A stretch of 64,000 nt of DNA from Solibacillus silvestris (GCA_001586195.1 CP014609.1:1028001-1092000); one strand, 5' to 3'; numbered from the stretch's first letter, positions 37,664-47,740 are shown. Translations and numbers: made by a program. Notes: generated by a model not told the origin, from the sequence alone.

Positions 37664-38458
37664 ATGCAACGCGGAAAAGGTATGAAGTTCGTAGGTGATT
37701 CACGTGTAAAAGCGAATAACCGTATGCCGAACGTGCCAAAAGATTATTCCGAGTATCCGGGGAAAACAGAAGCTTTCTGGCCTGACTTCTTATTAAAAGA
37801 ATGGATGGTTGGTGCAGTTTTCTTAATCGGTTATTTATTATTAACTGTCGCACATCCTTCACCACTTGAAGGTCCGGCAGATCCAACAAATGCATCGTAT
37901 ATACCGTTACCAGACTGGTACTTCCTATCAATGTACCAACTATTAAAATACTCTTATGCATCTGGTCCATATAACGTAATTGGCGCGATGGTCATTCCAG
38001 GTATTGCATTTGGTTCATTAGCATTGATACCATTTTTAGATAGAACACCTGAACGTCGACCATTTAAACGACCATTACCGACAGCATTTATGTTGTTGGC
38101 AATAGCAGCACTTATTTATACAACATGGGAATCTGTTCAGGCTACTAACTGGGAAGCAGTTCATGCTCAAGGTGAAATTACGGATAAACATTTAGGATTG
38201 CTTCCGGATGTTGAAGTAGATGAAACGTCCGAAGGTTATGAAATCTATCAGGCCCAAGCTTCATGTATTGGGTGTCATGGTGGAGACCTGGCAGGAGTAT
38301 CCGGCCCAATGCTTCTCGGCAATGAGTTAACAGCTGAAGAAGTTCAAGAAGTAATTGTGAACGGACGTGGCGGTATGCCTGCCGGAGCATTTACAGGTAC
38401 AGACGAAGAACTTCAAGTTTTAGCCGAATTTATTGCAGGATTAAAAGAAGCTGAATAA
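37664..38458 (+). CDS. qcrC: Menaquinol:cytochrome c reductase, subunit IV-cytochrome c fusion
   Basis: A 264-residue fusion typical of Bacillus bc complexes. The N-terminal part (about 1-160) has three transmembrane helices resembling subunit IV (PDWYFLSMYQLLKY), and the C-terminal domain (about 185-264) is a class I cytochrome c with heme motif CIGCHGGDLAG and an axial Met in GGMPAGAF. Operon ends with a terminator. Confidence 0.97.
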   Translation: MQRGKGMKFVGDSRVKANNRMPNVPKDYSEYPGKTEAFWPDFLLKEWMVGAVFLIGYLLLTVAHPSPLEGPADPTNASYIPLPDWYFLSMYQLLKYSYASGPYNVIGAMVIPGIAFGSLALIPFLDRTPERRPFKRPLPTAFMLLAIAALIYTTWESVQATNWEAVHAQGEITDKHLGLLPDVEVDETSEGYEIYQAQASCIGCHGGDLAGVSGPMLLGNELTAEEVQEVIVNGRGGMPAGAFTGTDEELQVLAEFIAGLKEAE

Positions 38459-38467
38459 TTTTTACAC

Positions 38468-38497
38468 TGGAGAGTCAGAATATTGACTCTCTTTTTA
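38468..38497 (+). terminator. qcr operon terminator
   Basis: GAGAGTCA pairs with TGACTCTC followed by TTTTT. Confidence 0.88.
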
Positions 38498-38639
38498 ATT
38501 TTCATTTAGTTGCAATGTTATAGTGAGCGCTTGCGTATCAATTGAGAACATATATAATTAAAGACGTACAATATTTAGTTTAGTTGCACAGAATACATAA
38601 TACGGAATGATGAAGAATGAAGGAGAAAAAGGTGAACAA

Positions 38640-39239
38640 ATGAAAGCATATATGATGCAATTATGGTACGTGTTAAACCATCGTGCCTTTTTAACCTTAC
38701 TGCTTATTATTAACTTGCTTGGTACGATTTACGGCTATTACTGGTACCGAGGGCAGTTGGCAGTAACAGAACCGATTTACTATATATTCGTACCGGATTC
38801 GCCCACCGCAAGCTTATTTTTCTGTTTTGCCATTATTGGTTGGCTGATCGGCAGAAATTTTAAATTAATCGAAGTTCTTGCCTTTATCACCTTAATTAAA
38901 TATGGATTATGGGCAGTTGCGATGAATCTTCTCACATTTGCGGAGAATGGACAGTTGGGAATGGATGGTTGGATGCTCGTGGCCTCACATTTTTTGATGG
39001 CTGTACAGGCTGTTCTTTATTTACCGAATTATCGATTTAAAATGTGGCACGTGATGGTTGCGGCCATTTGGACATTGCATAACGATATAATCGATTATTT
39101 ATTTGGGCAAATGCCATTTTACCGAGTCATTTATCAGTATCCGAGCGAGATTGGGTACTTCACTTTTTGGCTTTCTGTGGTCTGCATAATCTTTGCTTTT
39201 CTCGAAAGTCGTAAGCGTGAATATTTGCAACAAGACTAG
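38640..39239 (+). CDS. ypjA: YpjA-like membrane protein (DUF1405)
   Basis: Start at ATG 38640 (AAAAGGTGA six bases upstream); an upstream ATG at 38607 or 38610 lacks a ribosome site. The 199-residue protein has five to six transmembrane helices, typical of DUF1405. It follows the qcr operon as in B. subtilis. Function unknown; the next B. subtilis gene, ypjB, is not present here. Confidence 0.87.
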   Translation: MKAYMMQLWYVLNHRAFLTLLLIINLLGTIYGYYWYRGQLAVTEPIYYIFVPDSPTASLFFCFAIIGWLIGRNFKLIEVLAFITLIKYGLWAVAMNLLTFAENGQLGMDGWMLVASHFLMAVQAVLYLPNYRFKMWHVMVAAIWTLHNDIIDYLFGQMPFYRVIYQYPSEIGYFTFWLSVVCIIFAFLESRKREYLQQD

Positions 39240-39288
39240 AAAGCCTTTAAAATTAAAGAATAGAAAGAGATAGAAAGGGAGTTCGATA

Positions 39289-39969
39289 ATGGGATTGTAT
39301 ATCATTTATTTTATCATCATTTTGCTGTTACCGTTGTATGCGCAAATGAAGGTAAAGAGTACGTACAAAAAATTTGCTCAAGTTTCAGCTGAAAAAGGGA
39401 TGACAGGTGCTCAAGTAGCACGTTATATTTTAGATCAACATGGTTTAACAGATGTTCGTGTAGTTCCGACTCAAGGCTATTTAGCTGACCACTATAATCC
39501 TGCAACTAAAACGGTTGCCTTGTCTGAAGACAACTACTATAATTCTTCAATCGCCGGTACAGCTGTAGCGGCGCACGAAGTCGGTCATGCAATGCAACAT
39601 GCGGAGGCTTATTCGTTTTTAACATTACGTTCAAAATTAGTGCCAGTAGCTAATATTTCATCGAATATGTCTTGGATTTTTGTAATGATCGGTATTTTTG
39701 CTTCATCTTCAGGTTTCCTGTTATTAGGTATTGCTTTATTATTAGCAGGTGTTGTATTCCAAGTGGTAACATTACCGGTTGAGTTCGATGCATCAAAACG
39801 TGCGATGAATGAAGTTGTTTCTTTAGGTATTATCAACAATACTGAAGAACGCTCAGCACGCAAAGTTTTAAATGCAGCGGCAATGACATACGTTGCAGCA
39901 GCAGCTGTAGCAGTAATGGAGCTATTACGTTTAATCCTGATTTACACTGGGATGACTTCGGAAGATTAA
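39289..39969 (+). CDS. Zinc-dependent membrane metallopeptidase, YugP-like
   Basis: A 226-residue membrane protein with an N-terminal helix, the zinc-binding HEVGHAMQH motif (about 95-103), and two to three C-terminal hydrophobic helices. A further conserved glutamate is in LPVEFDAS, which supplies the third zinc ligand in this family. It belongs to the YugP/neutral zinc metallopeptidase group. In B. subtilis yugP lies elsewhere, so its place after ypjA is a local rearrangement. Substrate unknown. Confidence 0.88.
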   Translation: MGLYIIYFIIILLLPLYAQMKVKSTYKKFAQVSAEKGMTGAQVARYILDQHGLTDVRVVPTQGYLADHYNPATKTVALSEDNYYNSSIAGTAVAAHEVGHAMQHAEAYSFLTLRSKLVPVANISSNMSWIFVMIGIFASSSGFLLLGIALLLAGVVFQVVTLPVEFDASKRAMNEVVSLGIINNTEERSARKVLNAAAMTYVAAAAVAVMELLRLILIYTGMTSED

Positions 39970-39997
39970 TCATTAACGTAAAAAAGTTGAAAAAAAA

Positions 39998-40040
39998 GAA
40001 AAAAGTCATTTTCTCATTAGGGAAAATGACTTTTTCTTTT
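39998..40040 (+). terminator. Terminator after the YugP-like gene
   Basis: GAAAAAAGTCATTTTC pairs with GAAAATGACTTTTTC; the T tract follows. It can also act weakly on the opposite strand. Confidence 0.9.
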
Positions 40041-40103
40041 GATAATTATTCAAACATTAACCTAAGTATGTCCACTTAAATCAACGGACTTTATAAAAAA
40101 GGC

Positions 40104-40970
40104 CTAATGGATAGGCTGCTTTTTATCATCCAGTGTGAAGCCTTCTCCTGTTACATCGCGAACATCCATGACGGAAACAAATGCATGTGGATCAACGCCG
40201 TGGACGATGTTTTTTAACCGGACGAGTTCGTTTCGGCCGATTACACAGTACAGAACATCGCGATGCTCTTTTGTAAAATGCCCATGTCCGTCAAAAACGG
40301 TTACGCCGCGGTCCATGTTATTTGTAATTAAGTTTGCGATTTCATCAGACTTAACAGAAATAATAAACGCGCCTTTTGCTGAATAGGCACCTTCCTGCAC
40401 TAAATCGATGACACGACCGCCGACATAAACGGCTACTAATGTATACATCATCGAGCGGGCATCCAAAAACGTCATCCAGGAAAGGATTATGACAAAGAAA
40501 TCAAAGCCGAACATCGTTTTACCCATACTCCAACCAAGATATTTATTTGCCAGTCGGGCTAAAATATCGACCCCGCCAGTTGTCCCGCCAAATCGGAACA
40601 CAATCCCTAAACCGATTCCGACAAATACCCCTGCAAACAACGATACAAGGAATAAATCATCCTGCAAGTTCATATCGACTTCGTAAATTTGAAAGATTTT
40701 TAAGAATACTGATACGCTAAGTGTACCGATGATCGTATAGATAAATGATTTTTTCCCTAGTAAACGCCAGCCTAGAATAAACATTGGAATATTTAATAGT
40801 AAATTCATTAATGCTGGGTCCCAATTTAGTGTAAAATATAAAATAAGTGTAATACCACTAAATCCACCTTCACCCAGTTGGTTTTGCATATTAAAGTGGA
40901 CAAAACCGAAACTGAATATTGCGGATCCTATCAGAATTCCGATGATATTCTGTATTTTTATTCCTTGCAT
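40104..40970 (-). CDS. YitT family membrane protein (DUF161/DUF2179)
   Basis: Start at 40970, where TTAGGAGG stands 6 bases before ATG; the longer frame to 41069 lacks a site. The 288-residue protein has five to six transmembrane helices (about 1-190) with the glycine-rich YitT signatures GEGGFSGITL and RFGGTTGGVD, and a cytosolic C-terminal DUF2179 domain (about 205-280). The counterpart in B. subtilis (ypjC) also sits near dapB. It is the only minus-strand gene in 5-60 kb. A short hairpin with a T tract (40080-40115) overlaps its stop codon and may end transcription. Function unknown; membrane transport is a common suggestion. Confidence 0.88.
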   Translation of the reverse strand: MQGIKIQNIIGILIGSAIFSFGFVHFNMQNQLGEGGFSGITLILYFTLNWDPALMNLLLNIPMFILGWRLLGKKSFIYTIIGTLSVSVFLKIFQIYEVDMNLQDDLFLVSLFAGVFVGIGLGIVFRFGGTTGGVDILARLANKYLGWSMGKTMFGFDFFVIILSWMTFLDARSMMYTLVAVYVGGRVIDLVQEGAYSAKGAFIISVKSDEIANLITNNMDRGVTVFDGHGHFTKEHRDVLYCVIGRNELVRLKNIVHGVDPHAFVSVMDVRDVTGEGFTLDDKKQPIH

Positions 40971-41037
40971 AGTAAACCTCCTAAAATCGGTTGAGTAAGA
41001 ATATATGTGTTGGAGCAGAAAAAAGGTTACATTGTTT

Positions 41038-41066
41038 ATTATGTTTGATTTTGTCGCATTTGACAA
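41038..41066 (-). promoter_or_regulatory. Promoter of the YitT-family gene
   Basis: On the minus strand TTGTCA (41061-41066) and CATAAT (41038-41043) are 17 bases apart. The -35 overlaps a TTGACA on the plus strand (41060-41065), so divergent promoters toward dapB may share it. Confidence 0.55.
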
Positions 41067-41158
41067 CAATATGGATGAACGGTTGAATGACGCAACATAT
41101 TACTCAAAATAAATAAACAAGGATAAAGCAACTAAAAGTAAAAAGGAGTTATTTTAGT

Positions 41159-41956
41159 ATGACAATTAGAGTAGCAATTGCCGGTGCACGAGGCAAAATG
41201 GGTACAGAAGCAGTACATACAATCATGAATAATGACGGGATGGAACTTGTGTCAGCACTCGACTATAAAGAGGTCGGTACATCCCTGGGCCTACTTGAAG
41301 AGTTTCCGAATCATTATGAAGTTCCGATTTATACAAATTTTGTTGAGCTTGTGCGTGAGACAAAGCCGGATGTGCTTTTGGATTTAACAAATCCGCTTTG
41401 TGTTTATGAACGAACAAAACAGGCACTACTACATAATATACGTCCAGTTGTAGGGACGACAGGTTTTACCGAAGAACAACTTGAAGAACTGCAGCAAATG
41501 GCAACCGAAAAACAATTAGGCTGTATTATTGCGCCGAACTTCGCGATTGGTGCAATATTAATGATGAAATTTGCGAAAGATGCCGCAAAATATTTCCCGG
41601 ATGTGGAAATTATCGAAATGCATCATGATCAAAAGCTTGATGCGCCATCTGGTACCGGCATTAAAACAGCGCAAATGATCAGTGAAGTACGAAAGGCGAA
41701 AAAGCAAGGGCATCCGGATGAAAGAGAAACACATACTGGTGCAAGAGGCGCAAACTATGACGGAATGCACATCCATTCAGTAAGACTTCCAGGTTTAGTA
41801 GCGCACCAGCAAGTACTGTTTGGCAGCACAGGTGAATTATTAACGATTCGTCATGATTCTTTAAATCGCGGAAGCTTTATGAGCGGTGTTACATTTAGTA
41901 TTGAAGAGGTAATGAAAACCAATACATTAATCTATGGATTAGAGAACATCATTTAG
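41159..41956 (+). CDS. dapB: 4-hydroxy-tetrahydrodipicolinate reductase
   Basis: NAD(P)H-dependent step of lysine and dipicolinate synthesis. The 265 residues have the GARGKMG dinucleotide motif (near 9-15), the ATG-less TTGFT segment at the catalytic entry, and the conserved E(M)[12 protein letters not shown] with the catalytic histidine and lysine. Starts mgsA-bshA-cca-birA as a tight plus-strand run. Confidence 0.97.
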   Translation: MTIRVAIAGARGKMGTEAVHTIMNNDGMELVSALDYKEVGTSLGLLEEFPNHYEVPIYTNFVELVRETKPDVLLDLTNPLCVYERTKQALLHNIRPVVGTTGFTEEQLEELQQMATEKQLGCIIAPNFAIGAILMMKFAKDAAKYFPDVEIIEMHHDQKLDAPSGTGIKTAQMISEVRKAKKQGHPDERETHTGARGANYDGMHIHSVRLPGLVAHQQVLFGSTGELLTIRHDSLNRGSFMSGVTFSIEEVMKTNTLIYGLENII

Positions 41957-41972
41957 AAATGAGTTGATAATA

Positions 41973-42377
41973 ATGAAAATTGCATTAATAGCACATGATC
42001 GGAAAAAGGATAATTTAATTCAGTTTGCGATTGCTTATCGCGATATTTTAAAAGAGCATGATCTATATGCGACCGGCACTACGGGCACAATGATTGAAGC
42101 CGAAACAGCACTTCCGATTACGAAGTTTCGCTCAGGTCCACTGGGGGGAGATCAGCAAATTGGTGCGATGATCGCAAATAATGATATGGATATGGTATTT
42201 TTCTTCCGTGATCCATTGACAGCACAGCCACATGAGCCGGATGTTATGGCATTAGTGAGGTTATGCGACTTGTATCATATACCCCTTGCGACAAATATGG
42301 GGACAGCGGAAATTTTATTAAAAGGGCTTCAGGAAGGTTTTGTTGACTGGCGCATTTTAGAAGAGCGCAGAAAATAA
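41973..42377 (+). CDS. mgsA: Methylglyoxal synthase
   Basis: Converts dihydroxyacetone phosphate to methylglyoxal, a bypass of lower glycolysis. Start at ATG 41973 gives 134 residues ([15 protein letters not shown]). Conserved active-site features are the phosphate-binding [15 protein letters not shown] and [15 protein letters not shown]. The ribosome binding site is weak, perhaps relying on coupling to dapB. It follows dapB as in B. subtilis. Confidence 0.96.
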   Translation: MKIALIAHDRKKDNLIQFAIAYRDILKEHDLYATGTTGTMIEAETALPITKFRSGPLGGDQQIGAMIANNDMDMVFFFRDPLTAQPHEPDVMALVRLCDLYHIPLATNMGTAEILLKGLQEGFVDWRILEERRK

Positions 42378-42461
42378 AGAGCCAGTCAATTTTACTTTAT
42401 AAATGTGTTAAATCATTTTGAAGAAAGTTAAAATCGTATTGTTGAAAGGATGGGGAGCCGA

Positions 42462-43634
42462 ATGAAAAAATTAAAAATTGGTATTACATGTTACCCGACA
42501 GTGGGAGGCTCGGGTGTAATTGCAACAGAGCTAGGCAAAATGTTGGCAGAACGAGGACATGAAATTCACTTTATTACATCAAGTGTGCCATTTCGACTTA
42601 ATAAAATTTATTCAAACGTCTTTTTCCACGAGGTTGAAGTGAATAATTATTCGGTATTTCAATACCCACCATACGATATTGCATTAGCAAGTAAAATGGC
42701 TGATGTTATAAAAGAGGAAAAACTCGATTTATTACATGTTCATTATGCGATTCCTCATGCGGTTTGTGCGGTATTGGCCCGTCATATGAGCGGCGAGAAC
42801 TTTGGTATTGTCACAACACTTCACGGAACAGATATTTCTGTTTTGGGAGAAGATTCTACGCTGGCGCAGGCAATCAAGTATGGAATTGATTGTTCGGATG
42901 CAGTGACGACTGTTTCGGAATCGTTAAAACAGCAGACGTATGCTTTAATCGATACGAAAAAACCGATTGAGACAATTTATAACTTCGTCGATGAGGATGT
43001 ATTTAAGCCAGTGGACCCTGGCAATCTAAAAGAGCAATTTGGTATTTTGCCGCATGAAAAAGTAATTATCCATGTGTCGAATTTCCGTAAAATAAAAAAT
43101 CTGCCTGATGTAGTCGAGTCATTTCTGAAGATTCGTGAGCGTATTCCGGCAAAATTATTATTAGTCGGGGATGGCCCGGAAAAGCATCGTGTCACAGATA
43201 TGGTTAAAGATTCACCTTATACGGATGATGTTTTGTTTTTAGGTAAACAGGAAAACATTACAGAACTTTTTGCAATTAGTGATTTAAAGTTATTGCTTTC
43301 AGAAAAAGAATCGTTTGGGCTCGTATTATTGGAAGCGATGGCATGCGGTGTACCAGGTATCGGTACTGCAATCGGAGGGATTCCTGAAGTGATCAATGAT
43401 GGTGTGAACGGCTATTTGGTGCCACTTGGTGATACCCAGGCTGTCGCGGATTATGCGGTCGAACTGCTGCAGGATGAAGAAAAACATCAAGCTTTCAAAG
43501 AAGCCGCACTACAATCAGTACGCGAACAGTTCCATCAAACAAAAATGGTTGAACAATATGAACGGATATATGAAAGTGTGGTTGAAAAAAAGAATGATTC
43601 CGCAACAATGGCAAGCGGCAAAGGAAGTCATTAA
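42462..43634 (+). CDS. bshA: Bacillithiol synthase step 1, glycosyltransferase BshA
   Basis: Transfers GlcNAc from UDP-GlcNAc to L-malate, the first step of bacillithiol synthesis. Start at ATG 42462 (a GGGGAG and AAAGGA lie upstream) yields 390 residues. GT4 family features: the GGSG loop (CYPTVGGSGVIATELGK), HVHYAIPHA, and the C-terminal EKESFGLVLLEAMACG nucleotide-sugar motif. In B. subtilis the deacetylase gene bshB1 lies between mgsA and bshA; here only 84 non-coding bases separate them. Confidence 0.95.
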   Translation: MKKLKIGITCYPTVGGSGVIATELGKMLAERGHEIHFITSSVPFRLNKIYSNVFFHEVEVNNYSVFQYPPYDIALASKMADVIKEEKLDLLHVHYAIPHAVCAVLARHMSGENFGIVTTLHGTDISVLGEDSTLAQAIKYGIDCSDAVTTVSESLKQQTYALIDTKKPIETIYNFVDEDVFKPVDPGNLKEQFGILPHEKVIIHVSNFRKIKNLPDVVESFLKIRERIPAKLLLVGDGPEKHRVTDMVKDSPYTDDVLFLGKQENITELFAISDLKLLLSEKESFGLVLLEAMACGVPGIGTAIGGIPEVINDGVNGYLVPLGDTQAVADYAVELLQDEEKHQAFKEAALQSVREQFHQTKMVEQYERIYESVVEKKNDSATMASGKGSH

Positions 43635-44763
43635 AAAGATTGAACATGCCGGCTTTGAAGCATTTATTGTAGGTGGAGCGGTACGTGATTATTATTTGAA
43701 AAAGGAAAATAATGATGTCGATATCGCAACGAGTGCAATGCCTGAAGAAATTCAAACGATCTTTTCACAAACAATTGATGTTGGAATCGCTCACGGAACG
43801 GTCATTGTACTGGACTGTGGAGAGCCAATCGAAGTGACAACTTACCGGACAGAGTCTACTTACAGTGATCATCGTCGTCCGGATACTGTCGAATTTGTTC
43901 GTAATTTACAAGAAGATTTAAAACGCCGGGATTTTACAATGAATGCGATGGCACTTAGCCAATCGGGAGAGTACATCGATTATTACAATGGCCGCCAACA
44001 TATCGATAGCAAAGTTATTTGTGCGGTAGGTGAGCCGGATCAGCGTTTTGAAGAAGATGCTCTCCGAATGCTGCGTGCTGTCCGATTTGCTGCACAGCTT
44101 CACTTCTCAATCGAGGAAAATACATTCGAAGCAATCCGGAAAAAAGCAGCTTCAATTGAGTATGTTGCAATCGAGCGCATTCAAGTTGAACTTTCAAAGA
44201 TTTTTATATCTGCTCATGCGTCATTCGGCATTGATTACATGGAAAAAACGACATTGGGCGATTACTTGCATGGCAATTTTACTGCTTCTAATTGGGCACA
44301 TTATTATTCGGAAGATCGCCAAGTTGGGTGGGCATATTTTTGTTTAGTAAACGGCAGCGATTTATCGTTGCTTACGAAGTATCGCTGTTCAAATAAGGAT
44401 AAGCTTTTCGTAAAAACAGTTTTGGATGCTTATGAAAGCTTACGCAATGGGATGAGCCTTGTTGATTTGTTACGCTACGATACAATCGTTCTTAAAACGT
44501 CCTTCCAGTTTACTATTTGGCAAAATTGTAAACTTGAATTGAGTTATGAAGAATTAGTGGGCCGAAAAAATGGATTGCCAATTCAGCATGTAAATGAGCT
44601 TGCGATTACAGGAAAAGACTTGTTGGACTGGTCCTCAAAAAAGCGCGGCAGTTGGATTAAACAGACATTAGATGCAGCAGTAGAAGCGGTCTTAAATGAG
44701 GAAGTACAAAATGATAAACAACAATTAAAGGAATGGTTTTATGCATTTCACGATGAAGGATGA
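43594..44763 (+). CDS. cca: CCA-adding tRNA nucleotidyltransferase
   Basis: Adds or repairs the 3' CCA of tRNAs. Start at ATG 43594 (MIPQQWQAAKEVIKKIEHAGF) overlaps the end of bshA by 41 bases; it gives 389 residues and matches the family N-terminus. Class II polymerase-beta fold with GGAVRDYYL, catalytic DVDIATSA, the RRDFTMNAMA motif and EDALRMLRAVRFAAQL. An in-frame GTG at 43576 is a possible alternative start. Confidence 0.95.
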   Translation: MIPQQWQAAKEVIKKIEHAGFEAFIVGGAVRDYYLKKENNDVDIATSAMPEEIQTIFSQTIDVGIAHGTVIVLDCGEPIEVTTYRTESTYSDHRRPDTVEFVRNLQEDLKRRDFTMNAMALSQSGEYIDYYNGRQHIDSKVICAVGEPDQRFEEDALRMLRAVRFAAQLHFSIEENTFEAIRKKAASIEYVAIERIQVELSKIFISAHASFGIDYMEKTTLGDYLHGNFTASNWAHYYSEDRQVGWAYFCLVNGSDLSLLTKYRCSNKDKLFVKTVLDAYESLRNGMSLVDLLRYDTIVLKTSFQFTIWQNCKLELSYEELVGRKNGLPIQHVNELAITGKDLLDWSSKKRGSWIKQTLDAAVEAVLNEEVQNDKQQLKEWFYAFHDEG

Positions 44764-45727
44764 AATTTTGAAACGGTTTTTGACTGCGGAAGGAGAACCG
44801 ATTTCCGGCCAAGTGTTGGCGGATGAGCTAAATGTGTCTCGAACTGCTATATGGAAACATATGCAAACATTGAAGCAGGAAGGCTATGAGTTTGAAACAG
44901 TAAAAAAACGCGGGTATAAACTTCTATCTGTACCGGATAAAGTGGATATGGGACAATTGCAGCAATTTTTGACGACGGAACGTTATGGCCGCCAAGTACA
45001 TTATTATGAAACGGTTGAGTCGACACAGCTTGTTGCGCATGAACTTATCCGAGCTGGTGCACCGGATGGCACGGTTGTCATCGCTGAGCATCAAACAGCA
45101 GGGCGAGGGCGGATGATGCGTGAATGGGAATCTACAGAAGGGCAAGGGATTTGGATGACGGTAATCATTCGTCCGGATGTTGCCCCACACCAAGCCCCTC
45201 AATTTACCCTAGTCACTGCTGTAGCCATTGTTGAAGCGATGAAATCCAGTTTTAAAAATTTCACTCCTGAAATCAAATGGCCGAATGATATTTTAATTAA
45301 CGGCAAAAAAACAACGGGAATTTTGACTGAAATGGTAGCTGAGGCTGATCGTATCCAGGCATTGTTAATTGGTATAGGCATCAATGTCAACCAGAAGATA
45401 GATGATTTTCCTGAACAGTTACAAACGATGGCTACTTCGATTGCGATTGAAGAAGGAGAACCGATTGAACGTGTACATTTCGTCGCCAATGTGCTTGAAT
45501 CTTTGGAGAAATACAGTGATGAATACGTGAAAAATGGCTTCGGTCAAATAAAACAGCTATGGGAACAGTCTTCGGGGACAATCGGAAAGCGTGTAAAAGC
45601 AACAACACTGCGGGAAGTTGTTGAAGGGGAAGCTGTCAGTATCACTGAGAGCGGTGTCCTGGAAATTCGTCAAGCGAACGGGGAAATTAAAGGCATTTAC
45701 TCTGCGGATATTGAACTTTTACCGTAA
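44741..45727 (+). CDS. birA: Biotin-protein ligase and biotin operon repressor BirA
   Basis: Biotinylates carboxylase carrier domains and represses biotin genes. The 328-residue protein has an N-terminal winged helix (about 5-62, ADELNVSRTAIWKHM), the ligase domain with GRGRMMREW and KWPNDIL, and a C-terminal SH3-like domain. It overlaps cca by 23 bases, with AAAGGA inside cca, so the two are translationally coupled. A terminator 250 bases downstream closes the unit. Confidence 0.95.
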   Translation: MHFTMKDEILKRFLTAEGEPISGQVLADELNVSRTAIWKHMQTLKQEGYEFETVKKRGYKLLSVPDKVDMGQLQQFLTTERYGRQVHYYETVESTQLVAHELIRAGAPDGTVVIAEHQTAGRGRMMREWESTEGQGIWMTVIIRPDVAPHQAPQFTLVTAVAIVEAMKSSFKNFTPEIKWPNDILINGKKTTGILTEMVAEADRIQALLIGIGINVNQKIDDFPEQLQTMATSIAIEEGEPIERVHFVANVLESLEKYSDEYVKNGFGQIKQLWEQSSGTIGKRVKATTLREVVEGEAVSITESGVLEIRQANGEIKGIYSADIELLP

Positions 45728-46040
45728 AAGCTAAGTAGAAATGTTTTTTACATTAATTATTTATTCTGTACGTTTTCTTCCAAACTTGTTATAGTAGCTT
45801 TAGGACAGTATCTTAATAGAACTGTACCTGCAACTGCTAGTCAACATTTAAAAAATCTGCTTTGATCTACACAAGACAGAGACGGAAGAAAACGCGCATA
45901 AATGAATTCATTTTATACTTGTCGTTGGATTATTTCCATTTTAAGTATGGAATGTATTGAATTTACGTATGGTACTACCCTTCTGTCTAATTTTAGATAG
46001 AAGGGTATTTTTGTTTTCTTTCCACTTAAGGAGGAAGAAC
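45728..46040 (+). other. 313-base birA-panB gap: likely panB leader
   Basis: No gene is visible. An extended -10 promoter (TGTTATAGT, 45787-45795, with weak TGTACG upstream) could start a leader of about 240 bases. This leader contains the 14-bp palindrome AAATGAATTCATTT (45900-45913) and a strong terminator hairpin (45976-46013) just 28 bases before panB. This layout fits either transcription attenuation of panBCD or simple termination of birA readthrough. Confidence 0.45.
45976..46013 (+). terminator. Strong terminator just before panB
   Basis: TACCCTTCT pairs with AGAAGGGTA, and the helix continues to 14 bp with one G-U pair and a 4-base loop, then TTTTTG. Confidence 0.88.
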
Positions 46041-46877
46041 ATGAAAACAACAGCACAGTTTTTAAAAATGAAAGAGCAAGGCGAGAAAATTGTCATGATT
46101 ACCGCTTATGATTATCCGGCAGCGAAATTTTCAGAAGCGGCAGGTGTTGATATGATTCTTGTCGGGGATTCCCTCGGGATGGTCGTATTGGGCTATGAAT
46201 CCACAATGCGTGTGACAGTAGAAGATATGATCCACCATAGTAAAGCGGTTCGCCGTGGTGCACCGGATACCTTTATCGTAGTCGATATGCCTTTCGGTTC
46301 TTATCACGGAGATATCAATGAAACATTGAAAACAGCTGTGAAAATGATGCAGGAAACGAATGCGAATGCCCTCAAAGTTGAAGGTGCAGATGAAATCGTA
46401 CCTGTTATTAAGAAATTAACGAATGCCGGTATCCCGGTAGTTGCACATTTAGGCTTACTACCACAATCGGCAGGTGTACTTGGCGGTTATAAAGTGCAAG
46501 GCAAAACAGCCGAGCAAGCAGAAAAGTTAATAAAGGATGCTTTACTCGTTGAACAAGCAGGCGCATGTGCCGTCGTACTTGAATGTATTCCGCATCAGTT
46601 GACGGAAGCTGTATCGCAAAAATTAACGATTCCGACGATTGGCATCGGTGCAGGTGTAAAAGCGGATGGCCAAGTACTTGTATTCCATGATTTATTGCAA
46701 TACGGAAAACATCACATACCAAAATTTGTTGAAGCATTTGCACGAGTAGGTGATGAGGTGGAGAAGGGGATTACAAGTTATACAAACGCAGTAAAATCAG
46801 GTGCTTTCCCGACATTACAACAAAGTTTTACAATGAAAGAAACGGAGCTAATCGAGCTTTACGGAGGCGTAAAATAA
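46041..46877 (+). CDS. panB: 3-methyl-2-oxobutanoate hydroxymethyltransferase
   Basis: First step of pantothenate synthesis. Start at ATG 46041 (AAGGAGG upstream) gives 278 residues. Conserved [25 protein letters not shown](A) and HLGLLPQS motifs are intact. Its stop overlaps the panC start (TAATG), so panBCD is one coupled operon. Confidence 0.97.
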   Translation: MKTTAQFLKMKEQGEKIVMITAYDYPAAKFSEAAGVDMILVGDSLGMVVLGYESTMRVTVEDMIHHSKAVRRGAPDTFIVVDMPFGSYHGDINETLKTAVKMMQETNANALKVEGADEIVPVIKKLTNAGIPVVAHLGLLPQSAGVLGGYKVQGKTAEQAEKLIKDALLVEQAGACAVVLECIPHQLTEAVSQKLTIPTIGIGAGVKADGQVLVFHDLLQYGKHHIPKFVEAFARVGDEVEKGITSYTNAVKSGAFPTLQQSFTMKETELIELYGGVK

Positions 46878-47740
46878 TGAATGTATTAACAACAATTGCC
46901 CAGCTGCGTGAAGTAGTTAAAACGGCAAAATACAACCGGCAGTCAATTGGTCTTGTTCCGACAATGGGCTATTTACATGAAGGGCATCTAACATTGGCAG
47001 CACATGCACGCAGCGAAAATGAGCTTGTCATCATGAGCATATTCGTCAATCCAACACAATTTGGTCCAAATGAAGATTTTGAATCATATCCAAGAGATTT
47101 ACCGCGTGATACAGAACTGGCAAAATCGGCAGGGGTAGATTATATATTTGCGCCCTCTGTAGAGGAAATGTATCCGCACGATGGAGGAATCACTATTCGA
47201 GCAGGACGTCAGGCACATATTTTATGCGGGGCGACCCGACCTGGTCATTTTGACGGAGTTTTGCAAGTTGTAGCGAAGCTCTTTAATTTAGTGCAGCCGG
47301 ACCGTGCTTATTTCGGACAAAAGGATGCCCAGCAAGTGGCAATTATTCAAACAATGGTGCGCGATTACAATTTTCCGGTAACGATCCGTGTTGTTCCGGT
47401 TATACGTGAAGAGGATGGTTTAGCCAAATCAAGCCGCAATATTTATTTGTCTGCTGAAGAGCGTTCACAGGCACCTGCAATACAGCAGGGGCTCCAACTG
47501 GCAAAAAGGGAACTGTTGGAATCCGGAAGTGTCGAATCGGCCATTTCACTGGCTAAGAAAATAATACATGACAACACGGATGGCCACGTTGATTATTTGA
47601 TGATATTATCCTACCCGGATTTACAGGAAGTCGATGATCAGACAGATCAAATCGTTGTTGCAGCTGCCGTTCATATTGGTGAAACACGTTTAATCGATAA
47701 TTTAATTTTTTCGTTAAAAGGGGAAATAATCCATGTTTAG
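46877..47740 (+). CDS. panC: Pantothenate synthetase
   Basis: ATP-dependent joining of pantoate and beta-alanine. The 287-residue protein has the nucleotidylyltransferase [10 protein letters not shown] motif, [13 protein letters not shown], and the KMSKS-like SSRN segment. Starts overlapping panB and ends overlapping panD by eight bases. Confidence 0.97.
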   Translation: MNVLTTIAQLREVVKTAKYNRQSIGLVPTMGYLHEGHLTLAAHARSENELVIMSIFVNPTQFGPNEDFESYPRDLPRDTELAKSAGVDYIFAPSVEEMYPHDGGITIRAGRQAHILCGATRPGHFDGVLQVVAKLFNLVQPDRAYFGQKDAQQVAIIQTMVRDYNFPVTIRVVPVIREEDGLAKSSRNIYLSAEERSQAPAIQQGLQLAKRELLESGSVESAISLAKKIIHDNTDGHVDYLMILSYPDLQEVDDQTDQIVVAAAVHIGETRLIDNLIFSLKGEIIHV

